Below, one piece after another: positions 1 through 8,166 of a stretch of DNA of 64,000 nucleotides (positions are counted from its first letter, which is position 1; each line of letters starts with the position of its first letter). The DNA comes from Chitinophagales bacterium. Lineage in GTDB: Bacteria; Bacteroidota; Bacteroidia; Chitinophagales; UBA2359. The stretch is taken from the NCBI GenBank assembly GCA_020636475.1, contig JACJXU010000002.1, forward strand, positions 149,501-213,500. The letters are read 5' to 3'. The notes under the pieces are model-generated. The model saw nothing but the letters and a program-made list of their open reading frames with translations, was not told the DNA's origin and searched no databases. The translations under genes and the position numbers were made by a program.

Positions 1-1497
1 CAAGTGCCTTTTACCATTGCCCAAAACTACCATACCTACAGCAATATGCTCATTTACCCTTGGGGTTATGTGGGCGATTTTGAAACACCCGACTCGCTTA
101 CTTTTCGCGCTTTTGGCAAAGAAATGACCAAAGAAAACAACTACATTGTGGGTACGGGAAACCAAACCGTGGGCTACCTTACCAATGGCGACAGCGATGA
201 CTGGATGTACGGCGAACAAATTACTAAAAACAAAATACTTTCGTTCACGCCCGAAGTGGGCTCGGGAGTAGATGGTTTTTGGCCTAATAGTGCGCGTATT
301 GAACAACTGAGCCGCGAAACGATGTGGATGAACCTTACTACTTTGCGGGTGTGTGGAAATTACGCTGTTTTAGACCACAGCAACAATGCCAATGTTATTA
401 GCGAAACAAACGGATTTGTGAAATATACTTTGCAGCGTTTGGGTTTGCAGGGAAATGGCGATTTTACGGTAAAATTGGCGGCTCTTTCACCCGGCGTAAC
501 CATTGCGGAAAATGAAAAATCGTATCAAGGACTTAATTTGTTAGACAGTATTGCCGACTCTATTGCTTTTGCCATTGACGAGCCGGAAATTTTGTCGAAT
601 CAGCTGGCATTTTTGTTGAGCATCGACAATGGCAATTATATTTTGGACGATACGCTAAAATTTGTTTTTCAAACAGCCGCCGAAATAGTATTTAACGAAA
701 CAGATACCATAAATACAGCAACTTTAGCCGCTTGGCAAGCTACAGGCGACTGGGGAATAACTGACGAAATCTACCACTCTGCGCCGAACTGTATCACGGA
801 CTCTCCTTATAACGATTACAACGCAGACGAACTAAACACGCTTACATTGGTAGATACCATAGATTTGAGCCAAGCTATGCTGGCAGAGCTTTCGTTTTGG
901 GCGCGCTGGGATATAGAACAGGATTATGATTATGTAATGATAAATGCCGTTGATGTAGAAAGTGGCACAGCTACGGCACTTTGCGGCGAATACACTACTT
1001 ACGGAAATTACTACATCGGCGATACTTATCCTTTGTATCAAGGTTTGCAGAGTGAGTGGGTGCAGGAAAAAATGTCGCTGAATGATTTTCTGGGTAAAGA
1101 AATTCTGTTGCGTTTTGATATTTTTACCGATGGTGGTTTAGAAAAAGATGGTTTTTATTTTGATGACTTGGCGGTGAATATACAAACCGAAGAAGAAGTA
1201 GATACGGTTATCGGATTGGAGCATTTAGCCCTTTCGCGCGATATTTTGGTATCAAATGCACAACCAAACCCTTCCGCCGAATTTACCCATATCAATTATC
1301 AGTTGCCGCCCTGGACGCAAACTGCTAATTTGTTGGTATATAATGCTTTAGGACAGTTGGTAAGTTCTTATACTTTGCGAACAGAGCAAGGCAGTTTTCA
1401 AATTCCTACCGAAAATTTGGCTTCGGGAATGTATTTTTATTATATTCAAACTGCCGATACACGCAGCCGTGTGCGCAATTTTCAGGTGCAACGCTAA
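1..1497 (+). CDS. Secreted M14-type zinc carboxypeptidase, C-terminal part, with T9SS sorting domain (5' end outside window)
   Basis: The frame is open from base 1, so the N-terminus lies upstream. The visible part opens with YHTYSNMLIYPWGY, followed by GDSDDWMYGEQ and FTPEVGS. These are the late part of the peptidase M14 fold in Bacteroidota exopeptidases, and the Glu of FTPEVGS fits the catalytic glutamate. A region around residues 230-390 (for example AELSFWARWDIE and the FDDLAV end) looks like a MAM/immune-inhibitor-A-like beta domain. The last ~80 residues (QPNPSAEFTHINYQLP to SGMYFYYIQT and a basic VRNFQVQR tail) form a type A type IX secretion sorting domain. Inference: a secreted or cell-surface carboxypeptidase that degrades proteins or peptides. 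The zinc-binding HxxE region is not in the window. Confidence 0.85.
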   Translation, partial: QVPFTIAQNYHTYSNMLIYPWGYVGDFETPDSLTFRAFGKEMTKENNYIVGTGNQTVGYLTNGDSDDWMYGEQITKNKILSFTPEVGSGVDGFWPNSARIEQLSRETMWMNLTTLRVCGNYAVLDHSNNANVISETNGFVKYTLQRLGLQGNGDFTVKLAALSPGVTIAENEKSYQGLNLLDSIADSIAFAIDEPEILSNQLAFLLSIDNGNYILDDTLKFVFQTAAEIVFNETDTINTATLAAWQATGDWGITDEIYHSAPNCITDSPYNDYNADELNTLTLVDTIDLSQAMLAELSFWARWDIEQDYDYVMINAVDVESGTATALCGEYTTYGNYYIGDTYPLYQGLQSEWVQEKMSLNDFLGKEILLRFDIFTDGGLEKDGFYFDDLAVNIQTEEEVDTVIGLEHLALSRDILVSNAQPNPSAEFTHINYQLPPWTQTANLLVYNALGQLVSSYTLRTEQGSFQIPTENLASGMYFYYIQTADTRSRVRNFQVQR

Positions 1498-1533
1498 CTA
1501 TTTTTTAGGCTAAAATATGGTGTGACTTAGTTA

Positions 1534-2454
1534 ATGGAAAGAAGGAATTTTACTTGGGTGGATATTATCACCTACATTGCTGTACTGCTGCTTGCAGTTA
1601 TTGGAATGACGGTAAGTAGCTTAGTTATTTCTGCTTTGTTTGGTATAGACTTTTCTGCTTTGGCAGGTGCTACGGAATTTACGGACAAAGAACTGTTGGG
1701 TTTTAAGTTTATGCAGCTTATGAGTTCGGCGTTTATTTTCATTTTGCCGCCTTTGGTGTGGGTGTATTTTTTTGTGGGAAAAAAAGAAGTGGGCAATTTT
1801 TTTGGTTTAAACAAAAAGCTGCAAGAAAAACCTCTTTTGTGGGCGGTGCTTTTTATGTTGAGTATTTTTCCGGCACTATCGGTTGTAATGTTCCTCAATC
1901 AGCAAATGGTGTTGCCTTCTTTTATGGCGGACATAGAAGCGTGGATGCGCCAGCAGGAACAAGATGCTGCGGCATTGACACAAAGTTTTTTGCAAGCCGG
2001 AAATGTGTTCGATTTGTTGTTTAATATTGTGGTTATTGCACTGATACCTGCCATAGGCGAGGAGCTTACTTTTCGGGGAATATTCCAAAATTTGCTCCAA
2101 AAAATAAGTGGAAACCCGCATTTAGCAATTTGGGTGAGTGCGGCTATTTTCAGTTTTATTCACTTTCAGTTTTTTGGCTTTTTCCCGCGTTGGTTTATTG
2201 GCGTAGGTTTGGGTTATTTGTACTGGTGGAGTGGCAATTTGTGGTATCCCATCATCGGACACTTTGTGAACAATGCTTTTCAGGTGGTTTTGGCTTATTG
2301 GGGCGTTATGGAAGTAGAAGATACTGCGCTGCCGCAAACAACACAAGAGATAAGCATCTTGTTTGTATCGGGTCTTATTTCGTTGGTTGTTGCTTTGGTT
2401 TTGGCAAAGTGGTTTCGGGATTATTTTAATGCTCGAAGGAGGAAATTGGAGTAG
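1534..2454 (+). CDS. CPBP family intramembrane glutamic endopeptidase
   Basis: A 306-residue polytopic membrane protein. It carries the CPBP (Abi/CAAX-protease) motifs in order: EELTFR at 176-181 (EExxxR), FSFIH ending at His210 (FxxxH) and HFVNN at 243-247 (HxxxN/B type). These residues form the catalytic site in this family. Hydrophobic segments lie near residues 9-37, 60-82, 101-122, 160-175 and in the C-terminal third, with a final segment near 270-292. The ATG lies 36 bases after the previous gene on the same strand, so co-transcription is possible. Known members process prenylated or other membrane substrates, or act in bacteriocin immunity. No substrate can be inferred here. Confidence 0.85.
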   Translation: MERRNFTWVDIITYIAVLLLAVIGMTVSSLVISALFGIDFSALAGATEFTDKELLGFKFMQLMSSAFIFILPPLVWVYFFVGKKEVGNFFGLNKKLQEKPLLWAVLFMLSIFPALSVVMFLNQQMVLPSFMADIEAWMRQQEQDAAALTQSFLQAGNVFDLLFNIVVIALIPAIGEELTFRGIFQNLLQKISGNPHLAIWVSAAIFSFIHFQFFGFFPRWFIGVGLGYLYWWSGNLWYPIIGHFVNNAFQVVLAYWGVMEVEDTALPQTTQEISILFVSGLISLVVALVLAKWFRDYFNARRRKLE

Positions 2455-2526
2455 TAGGGGAGGCGGTTAAATGAAATTTTAAGATATTTTAATTTATATA
2501 AAACATTCCCGCATTCAAAATAAAAA

Positions 2527-3261
2527 TCATGAACTCATTAATACCTTTAACTCTCTATGTAATGCTCCGAATGTGGACTCTATTGTATCTTTAGGAAAAT
2601 TAATGTAAACTAATCCACCAATATTAGTTGGTATATTTACATCACTTTCGTGAAGTAAAATTACATTACCTAAGCCATAAAGACCCTGAAAGAATCCAAT
2701 TTCATGTATAACGTTTTCTCTTGCTCGAATCTCTCCATCTTCAGTCAAATCATCTCCTGTCATAACTATTATTGCTATTGAACATTTTTTGGCTTCTTCA
2801 GATAATTTTTGCAGAATTGTTCTGCCTAAATTAGCCTCTTGGGCTAATTCTAAAGTATTTTTCTCTAAGTCTTTTTCAATATAGGCTTGAAGTTGTCTCC
2901 ATTGTTGACTTCTTCCATGACTAATGAATATTCTATTGGGTCTTTGTTTTTCTTCCCTTTTTTCTCCAATTCTAATGTTAGAATACAGTTCTAATACATA
3001 GTCTAAATTATTTACTAGTGGCATAATTTGATTTTTGCTATATACGTCGTGGCTTGTTTTTGGTAATGGTAAATCCGGTAAATCATCAAAAATACCATCA
3101 AATTCTTTTTTAAGCTGAGAAATTATACTTTCATATCTTGGAAGAAGAGGTTCTAAAATTGTTACAGAGCAAGATGAACCATATTCTCCTGAATAGGTAA
3201 TACTCTCAAAATTCTTTTTTAGTGCAGCAACTTTTGCTACTATTAAGGATTGATTATTCAT
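2527..3261 (-). CDS. TIR-like nucleotide-binding domain protein (predicted NADase-type immune effector)
   Basis: This 244-residue protein has a C-terminal TIR-like domain, about residues 109-240. It starts with RIFISHGRS and continues through SIAIIVMTGDD and ARENVIHEIGFFQGLYG to a late IPTNIGGLVYINF strand. This pattern matches the 'predicted nucleotide-binding protein containing TIR-like domain' family, which is found in several anti-phage systems and whose members cleave NAD+. Glu187 in NVIHEIGF is the likely catalytic glutamate. The N-terminal ~100 residues are helical with no family I recognise; they may sense or oligomerise. No cyclase, STING or Thoeris partner adjoins it: the neighbours are an amylase on the same strand, 38 bases upstream, and the convergent CPBP protease. 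Immune function is inference. Confidence 0.75.
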   Translation of the reverse strand: MNNQSLIVAKVAALKKNFESITYSGEYGSSCSVTILEPLLPRYESIISQLKKEFDGIFDDLPDLPLPKTSHDVYSKNQIMPLVNNLDYVLELYSNIRIGEKREEKQRPNRIFISHGRSQQWRQLQAYIEKDLEKNTLELAQEANLGRTILQKLSEEAKKCSIAIIVMTGDDLTEDGEIRARENVIHEIGFFQGLYGLGNVILLHESDVNIPTNIGGLVYINFPKDTIESTFGALHRELKVLMSS

Positions 3262-3299
3262 TAGTAGTAATTTATTTAACGTTACTTTCTGCTTTTATC

Positions 3300-4649
3300 T
3301 CATTCAAGCACATAAAACTGATAAGGCTCTAAAGCAATTTCTCCACTTAGGCTAAGGCTTGTTTGCGTCATTACATCGTTCCACGTGGTATTTTCCAAAG
3401 TAGCAGGAATACTAAAATTCAGCGTAGTATTGCGGAGGTTGGCAATGATGACTATTTCTTCGTTGTTGTACGCTTTTTTGAAACAAGCTACATCATTATC
3501 TTGGTAAACAGTGTTTTCGCCTACTCTTGCTACGGGAGTATTAGCATAAAACTGCAACATTTTTTGGTATGCCGCCAACATTTCGGGATTGCTGTCCCAA
3601 TTTATGGTTGTGTTGGAAAAAAACGGTACTTTACTCGCGCGCCCTACTTCCTGACTGCCGTAAATAAGCGGCACGCCGCCTGTGAAGATAGTAACCACTG
3701 AAGCCGCTAAAGCTCCTTCAACGCCATCGAAAAGTTGTATGGGCGTTGCGTCCCAAGCCGATTCGTCGTGATTGGTGGTAAAACGAATCCAGTGTTTGCC
3801 GGAAGGCGCATTGTTGTATTCGTTCTTGTGGGCAGTAAATATTTTACTCACGGCTTGTCCGTTAAACACATTTTTGAGGGCATCATAAAACTGCCAACCA
3901 AAGTTTAGGTCGAAGCCTGCCGTAAAATGGTCGCTGCGCGTGCCTTCGGCAAAATAGATAAGTTTTCGGTTGGGAATAGAATCCAAACTCTGCCAAGCCG
4001 ATTGCCAAAAATCGAAAGGAACACCATCGGCGTAGTCGCACCTAAAACCATCAATGTTGGCTTCATACACCCAATATTTCATCGCATCAATCATGGCGGC
4101 GCGCATTGCGGTATTGTCGTAGTTGAGGTCTGCCACATCTTGCCAATTAGTACCCGGCGGATGAATAATATTGCCGTTGGCATCTTGGGTGTACCAGTCG
4201 GTGCTGTCAATCCAAGCATTGTCCCAAGCCGTGTGGTTCGCCACCCAATCGAGCATTACGGCAATACCTCGCGCGTGTGCCTCGTCAGTTAGCTTGCGCA
4301 AGTCGTCCAATGTTCCGTATTCCGAGCTTACGGCTTTGTAATCTTTTACGGAGTAAGGAGAATTTACCGAATTTATTTCGCCGATAGGATAAATAGGCAT
4401 TAGCCAAATAAGGTTTATGCCCAAGTTTTCGATATGGTCGAGCTTGTCGATAACGCCTTGAATATCGCCGGACGTACTAAAAGCGCGCAGATTTATTTCG
4501 TACATAGAAACGTCTTCAATCTCGGGGACATTGGCAAAAGGCGTTCCGTATTGTGGGTATTTATCGTTTGAAGAAGTATTGTCTTTTTTGCAAGAAAAAA
4601 AGCCTGTAAGTATAGAAATAAAAAATAAGGATAAAAGGGTTTGTTTCAT
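3300..4649 (-). CDS. GH13 alpha-amylase family glycosidase, lipoprotein
   Basis: The 449-residue product starts with a lipoprotein signal (MKQTLLSLFF through LTGFFSC, lipid-modified Cys20), so it should be anchored in an outer-leaf membrane. The GH13 signatures are in order: DWVANHT (region I, 134-140), GFRCDYAD with nucleophile Asp205, IYFAEG with acid/base Glu235, and TTNHD with Asp295 (region IV). A short C-terminal beta domain ends LEPYQFYVLE. It therefore hydrolyses alpha-glucans or malto-oligosaccharides at the cell surface. It is not in a SusCD-type locus. It lies 116 bases downstream of the cytosine deaminase gene and 38 bases upstream of the TIR-like gene on the same strand. The exact substrate is not visible. 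Confidence 0.9.
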   Translation of the reverse strand: MKQTLLSLFFISILTGFFSCKKDNTSSNDKYPQYGTPFANVPEIEDVSMYEINLRAFSTSGDIQGVIDKLDHIENLGINLIWLMPIYPIGEINSVNSPYSVKDYKAVSSEYGTLDDLRKLTDEAHARGIAVMLDWVANHTAWDNAWIDSTDWYTQDANGNIIHPPGTNWQDVADLNYDNTAMRAAMIDAMKYWVYEANIDGFRCDYADGVPFDFWQSAWQSLDSIPNRKLIYFAEGTRSDHFTAGFDLNFGWQFYDALKNVFNGQAVSKIFTAHKNEYNNAPSGKHWIRFTTNHDESAWDATPIQLFDGVEGALAASVVTIFTGGVPLIYGSQEVGRASKVPFFSNTTINWDSNPEMLAAYQKMLQFYANTPVARVGENTVYQDNDVACFKKAYNNEEIVIIANLRNTTLNFSIPATLENTTWNDVMTQTSLSLSGEIALEPYQFYVLE

Positions 4650-4765
4650 TAGGATAAAGTTTTGGGTAGCGCAAAAAATTGTGTGTTGGCGAAGTTACGA
4701 AGAGATAGGAAGGTTTAAAAATGGCAATGTGTTGCTGCAAAACAGCTACACACAAAAAACTCTTT

Positions 4766-5206
4766 CTATTCCTCGCCTATATCTTCATTCCACAACTGGG
4801 GCTTATTGTGGATAAACTGCTGCATCATTTCAATACATGCGGCATCGTTCAGCACGATTACCTCTACACCTTTGCTGCGCAACAAATCCTCGGCACCCAT
4901 AAAAGTAACATTTTCGCCAATAACCACTCTGGGAATACCATACAACAATATCGCGCCCGTACACATAGGGCAAGGCGAAAGGGTAGTATAGAGTGTGGAC
5001 TCTCTGTAAACGCCGGCGTGTTGTCTGCCCGCATTTTCTAAGGCATCCATTTCGCCGTGCAGCACTACACTGCCTTGCTGTATGCGTTTGTTGTGTCCTC
5101 TGCCAATTATTTTTTCCATGTGTACCAGCACGCTGCCAATAGGAATACCGCCTTCGGCTAATCCTTTTTGGGCTTCGGCTATGGCTTCTTGAAAGAAAAT
5201 GTCCAT
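4766..5206 (-). CDS. Cytosine deaminase, yeast FCY1-like (CDA superfamily)
   Basis: A 146-residue zinc deaminase. LHGEMDALEN supplies His50 and Glu52, and SPCPMC supplies Cys79 and Cys82, the usual zinc ligands and proton shuttle. Beyond the general nucleoside-deaminase fold it follows yeast cytosine deaminase: GGIPIGSVLV, LYTTLSPCPMCTGAILLYGI, VVIGENVTF and the acidic C-terminal signature PQLWNEDIGE. In yeast the C-terminal helix covers the active site. It is therefore more likely a cytosine-to-uracil salvage enzyme (EC 3.5.4.1) than TadA. It sits 36 bases downstream of the ABC exporter gene on the same strand. Assignment rests on motif recall, not an alignment. Confidence 0.8.
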   Translation of the reverse strand: MDIFFQEAIAEAQKGLAEGGIPIGSVLVHMEKIIGRGHNKRIQQGSVVLHGEMDALENAGRQHAGVYRESTLYTTLSPCPMCTGAILLYGIPRVVIGENVTFMGAEDLLRSKGVEVIVLNDAACIEMMQQFIHNKPQLWNEDIGEE

Positions 5207-5242
5207 TTCTTTGTAGTTGGTTTTAAGTTGTAGGTAAAAATA

Positions 5243-7009
5243 CTATACTATTTCTATTTTTCCGAATTGCATTTCGTACAATTTTCGGTAAAAACCGTTT
5301 GCTTCTTGAATAAGGCTTTCGTGATTGCCCATTTCTACAATTTCGCCTTTGTCCATTACCATAATGTAGTCGGCATTGCGGATGGTGGAAAGTCGGTGGG
5401 CAATAATAATGGCAGTGCGGTTTTCTACCATTTTCTCGGTAGCTTCCTGAATGAGTTGTTCTGTTTCGGTATCAATAGATGCCGTTGCTTCATCTAAAAT
5501 AAGAATACTCGGATTATATACCAAAGCACGTATAAACGAAATAAGTTGGCGTTGTCCCATAGACAAAGTGGCACCGCGTTCCATTACTTGATAGTCATAG
5601 CTGTTGGGCAATTTCTCAATAAAAGTATCGGCACCTACCATTTTGGCTGCTTGCTGCACCGCTTCGCGCGAAATATTGGGATTGCGTAAGCTAATATTAT
5701 CGTAAATACTGCCCGAAAACAAAAACACATCTTGCAGCACCAAGCCAATATTGGCACGCAGGGAATTTAAGGTATAGTCTTTAATGTTTACATCGTCTAT
5801 GCTGATAGTGCCTTGCTGAATTTCGTAAAAACGATTGAGAATATTGATAATAGAAGATTTGCCCGCACCCGTTGCACCAACAATGGCTAAGGTTTTGCCG
5901 GCTTCCAAATGAAAAGAAATGCCTTTGAGCACCCAATCCACTTCATTGTAGGCAAACCATACTTTTTCAAAACGAATATTGCCCTTTACACTTTTGGGAG
6001 ACAGAGTTCCTTTATCGTCAATAAACTCGTGGCGGTCGAGCAAGGCGAAAACTCTTTCGGCGGCTACCATACCCATTTGCAAGGTATTAAATCTATCTGC
6101 CAACATGCGCAAAGGGCGAAAAACCATATTGAGGTACAAAATAAAGGCAATGAGTGTTCCCAAAGTAGTAGTGCCGCCCAGCACTTGATTGGCTCCGTAC
6201 CACACCATAGTACCCAAAGCACTGGCGAGAATAATTTCTACCACCGGAAAAAACACCGAATAATACCAAATAGACTTAATGTTGGCATCGGTTTGGGCTT
6301 TGTTGATGGCGGCGAAGCGGTTTTTTTCGCGTTCTTCGGCGGCAAATATTTGTACTATCGACATGCCGCTTATGTGTTCTTGCAAAAATGCGTTCATACG
6401 CGCTACTTGCGTACGCACTTCGGTAAAAGATTTTTTGATGCCTTCTTTAAATAAATAAGTGCAATAAATAAAAAACGGCAAACTCGCCAAACATACCAAG
6501 GCTAATCGCCAGTCGGTGTAAAACATAAAACCCAGCACAACCAAAATGCTCAGTACATCGGCGATAATATCGATGAGTCCTGCGGAAAAAATATCGTTGA
6601 TGGCTTCTACGTCATTGATGGTGCGGGTAGTAGAAGTGCCGATGGGCGTAGTATCGAAGTAGCGGAGGCGCAGATTGATAATGTGTTTGTACATGCGTAT
6701 GCGCAAGTCTTTCACTACGGACTGCCCCAACCAGTTGGAACTGTAAATGAACAAATATTCGCAAAGGGTTTCGAGTATCAATACTATCAACAAGAGTATT
6801 GCCATGGTTTGCAGTCCAGCCAAGTCGGGCGTGATGATGTTGTTGTCCACTGTTTTTTGCACCAAATAAGGGCGCAAAGGGCTGAGTATTGCCAAAGCAA
6901 TAGCTAAGGAACTGGTGGCGGCGAACCATTTTTTGTAGGGTTGCAACAAACGCAGCACGCGGCGGAACAGCGTCCAATCAAAACTTTGGAATATGGTGGA
7001 TAGTTTCAA
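5243..7009 (-). CDS. ABC exporter, fused permease and ATP-binding protein (MsbA/MdlB type)
   Basis: A half-transporter of about 588 residues. The N-terminal part has six membrane helices (for example LVVLGFMFYTDWRLALVCLA), and the C-terminal part is an ATPase with Walker A GATGAGKSS, signature LSMGQRQ, Walker B ILILDEATAS and H-loop IIAHRLS. Such proteins act as dimers exporting lipids, drugs or peptides. The frame is open up to an ATG at 7192, but the extra 61 residues do not look like an exporter N-terminus. A good promoter lies inside that stretch (7063-7093), so I prefer the TTG at 7009, giving a start like MKLSTIFQSFDW and normal family length. The cytosine deaminase follows after 36 bases. 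The substrate is unknown. Confidence 0.85.
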   Translation of the reverse strand: MKLSTIFQSFDWTLFRRVLRLLQPYKKWFAATSSLAIALAILSPLRPYLVQKTVDNNIITPDLAGLQTMAILLLIVLILETLCEYLFIYSSNWLGQSVVKDLRIRMYKHIINLRLRYFDTTPIGTSTTRTINDVEAINDIFSAGLIDIIADVLSILVVLGFMFYTDWRLALVCLASLPFFIYCTYLFKEGIKKSFTEVRTQVARMNAFLQEHISGMSIVQIFAAEEREKNRFAAINKAQTDANIKSIWYYSVFFPVVEIILASALGTMVWYGANQVLGGTTTLGTLIAFILYLNMVFRPLRMLADRFNTLQMGMVAAERVFALLDRHEFIDDKGTLSPKSVKGNIRFEKVWFAYNEVDWVLKGISFHLEAGKTLAIVGATGAGKSSIINILNRFYEIQQGTISIDDVNIKDYTLNSLRANIGLVLQDVFLFSGSIYDNISLRNPNISREAVQQAAKMVGADTFIEKLPNSYDYQVMERGATLSMGQRQLISFIRALVYNPSILILDEATASIDTETEQLIQEATEKMVENRTAIIIAHRLSTIRNADYIMVMDKGEIVEMGNHESLIQEANGFYRKLYEMQFGKIEIV

Positions 7010-7062
7010 GTATTTGTAGTAGTTATACGAAAAATAGCACTTACTCAGCGAGTTTGTGTATG

Positions 7063-7093
7063 CAAAGCTGCTAAATAATTTTTGTATAACAAA
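7063..7093 (-). promoter_or_regulatory. Predicted Bacteroidota promoter of the ABC exporter gene
   Basis: On the minus strand TTTG (7093-7090) is followed by exactly 19 bases and then CAGCTTTG (7070-7063). That matches TTTG-N19-TAnnTTTG with one mismatch. Transcription would begin near 7056, about 47 bases before the TTG at 7009 and downstream of the ATG at 7192. It supports the shorter exporter start. Confidence 0.45.
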
Positions 7094-7240
7094 TTTTTGG
7101 GGAATGGGTTTTGGGGGGAAATGGAAAGCGATTGTTTTCTCAAGGTTTTGGAACTTTGCCTTCGTGTGGGTGTATGGAGCACAAAACTCCAAGTTAGCAC
7201 ATCAGCTCGCCTGACGCAAAACCCGTGTTAGCACCAGTTT

Positions 7241-7687
7241 CTATTCTTCGTGTGTGTCTAATTTCCATTTTTTGTCGCCCCTAATTTTTTTCCAGTCCCA
7301 ATATGTTTCATAAAATTTGTCGTGCAACCAATCGTCCACAGGTTCAGAAATTTCATTTGGTTCTTCATCAATAACTTTTAATCCAGTCCAATCGCCATGG
7401 TCATTTTTTGGAAAACCGGTTCCGTCAAATAAGTTCAGCATATTGAATACAATACCTGCTGAATTGTCCGCAATTACTTTTCTTAAAGCATTTTTTAAAT
7501 GTTCGTTATTGTCAAGTTTTTTGAGTTCGTTAATCTCTAATTCTGTCAATCCACAATTAGGAGGATATATCAAAAAATTAAAATCTTTCTTGTCAAGAAT
7601 GTTTGTCGCCAAAGTATCAGCATACTCTTCAATGTCTTGATGTGTGTCAAGCAAGAAAGTTTTGGCATTTGTATTTGATAATTTCAT
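7241..7687 (-). CDS. Conserved hypothetical protein downstream of a type I RM locus
   Basis: A soluble 148-residue protein that I cannot name. It has an acidic, Trp-rich C-terminal half (DWTGLKVIDEE, DDWLHDKFYETYWDWKK) and a helical middle (NALRKVIADNSAGIVFNMLNLFDGTGFP). There is no signal peptide, membrane segment or known catalytic motif. It follows the 97-residue gene by 13 bases on the same strand, so the two are likely co-transcribed. The composition (acidic, small, paired with a neighbour in a defence locus) is typical of cargo genes in variable regions. Whether it contributes to restriction, acts as an antitoxin or immunity protein, or is unrelated cannot be told from the sequence. Confidence 0.6.
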   Translation of the reverse strand: MKLSNTNAKTFLLDTHQDIEEYADTLATNILDKKDFNFLIYPPNCGLTELEINELKKLDNNEHLKNALRKVIADNSAGIVFNMLNLFDGTGFPKNDHGDWTGLKVIDEEPNEISEPVDDWLHDKFYETYWDWKKIRGDKKWKLDTHEE

Positions 7688-7700
7688 TGTTTTCTATGCA

Positions 7701-7994
7701 TTATGGCCAAATAAAATCTTTCGCTTTTTGACTTTCTGGGTCAAACCATTCTTCGGCAATTTCTTGGAATATTGGTTGTCCTTTTTTGTCGGTTCTTGTT
7801 TGGATTAAGTCACCAACAGGTGCACCGTGTAAATATCTCAGTCTTCCAGTTGAGTCGAACTTAATTTTTCCGTCATTAAGTAACGCTTCAAATTTTGACC
7901 AACGGTCAAGTATAAGAGCAGTAGCGGATTTCAAGGCGATTACCTTTCCGCCACTACAAAAGTTTATTAAATGCACAGACCTTGATTTCACCAC
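7701..7994 (-). CDS. Conserved hypothetical protein with YLHGAPVGD / AEEWFDP motifs
   Basis: This 97-residue protein starts at a GTG (7994); no ATG is available in frame nearby. It contains RYLHGAPVGDLIQTRTD and IAEEWFDPES, blocks that look conserved but that I cannot tie to a described function. It is soluble, with no signal peptide. It lies 13 bases upstream of the 148-residue gene and 172 bases downstream of hsdS, with an AT- and T-rich spacer between. The pair may be a separate small operon or the tail of the restriction operon. The N-terminus is uncertain. Confidence 0.5.
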   Translation of the reverse strand: MVKSRSVHLINFCSGGKVIALKSATALILDRWSKFEALLNDGKIKFDSTGRLRYLHGAPVGDLIQTRTDKKGQPIFQEIAEEWFDPESQKAKDFIWP

Positions 7995-8166
7995 TTCACC
8001 CGCTATTGCTTTTATACAATGTGTGTGCTGCCCTTTTTTCTTGCCGTCTGTTTTTCAGTCATTTCCTTTCGGTTTGTCGTGCGTTGGCTTGGTGGCTCTT
8101 TTGCAATTTTTGGTTTGAGCGTGGGCTTGTGCGGTTTTGCAAATGTGCCAGCAATAGCGTGGGCTG

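Noticed and set aside
2527..3261. CBASS, Pycsar or Thoeris system around the TIR-like gene
   Set aside because: No cyclase, ThsA or other partner is adjacent, so I call it an orphan.
5243..7192. ATG at 7192 as the ABC exporter start
   Set aside because: The extra 61 residues have no exporter features and a near-consensus promoter (7063-7093) lies inside the extension.
7193..7234. Integron attC-type site (two GTTAGCAC direct repeats)
   Set aside because: The core does not match GTTRRRY and no integrase or cassette array is present.
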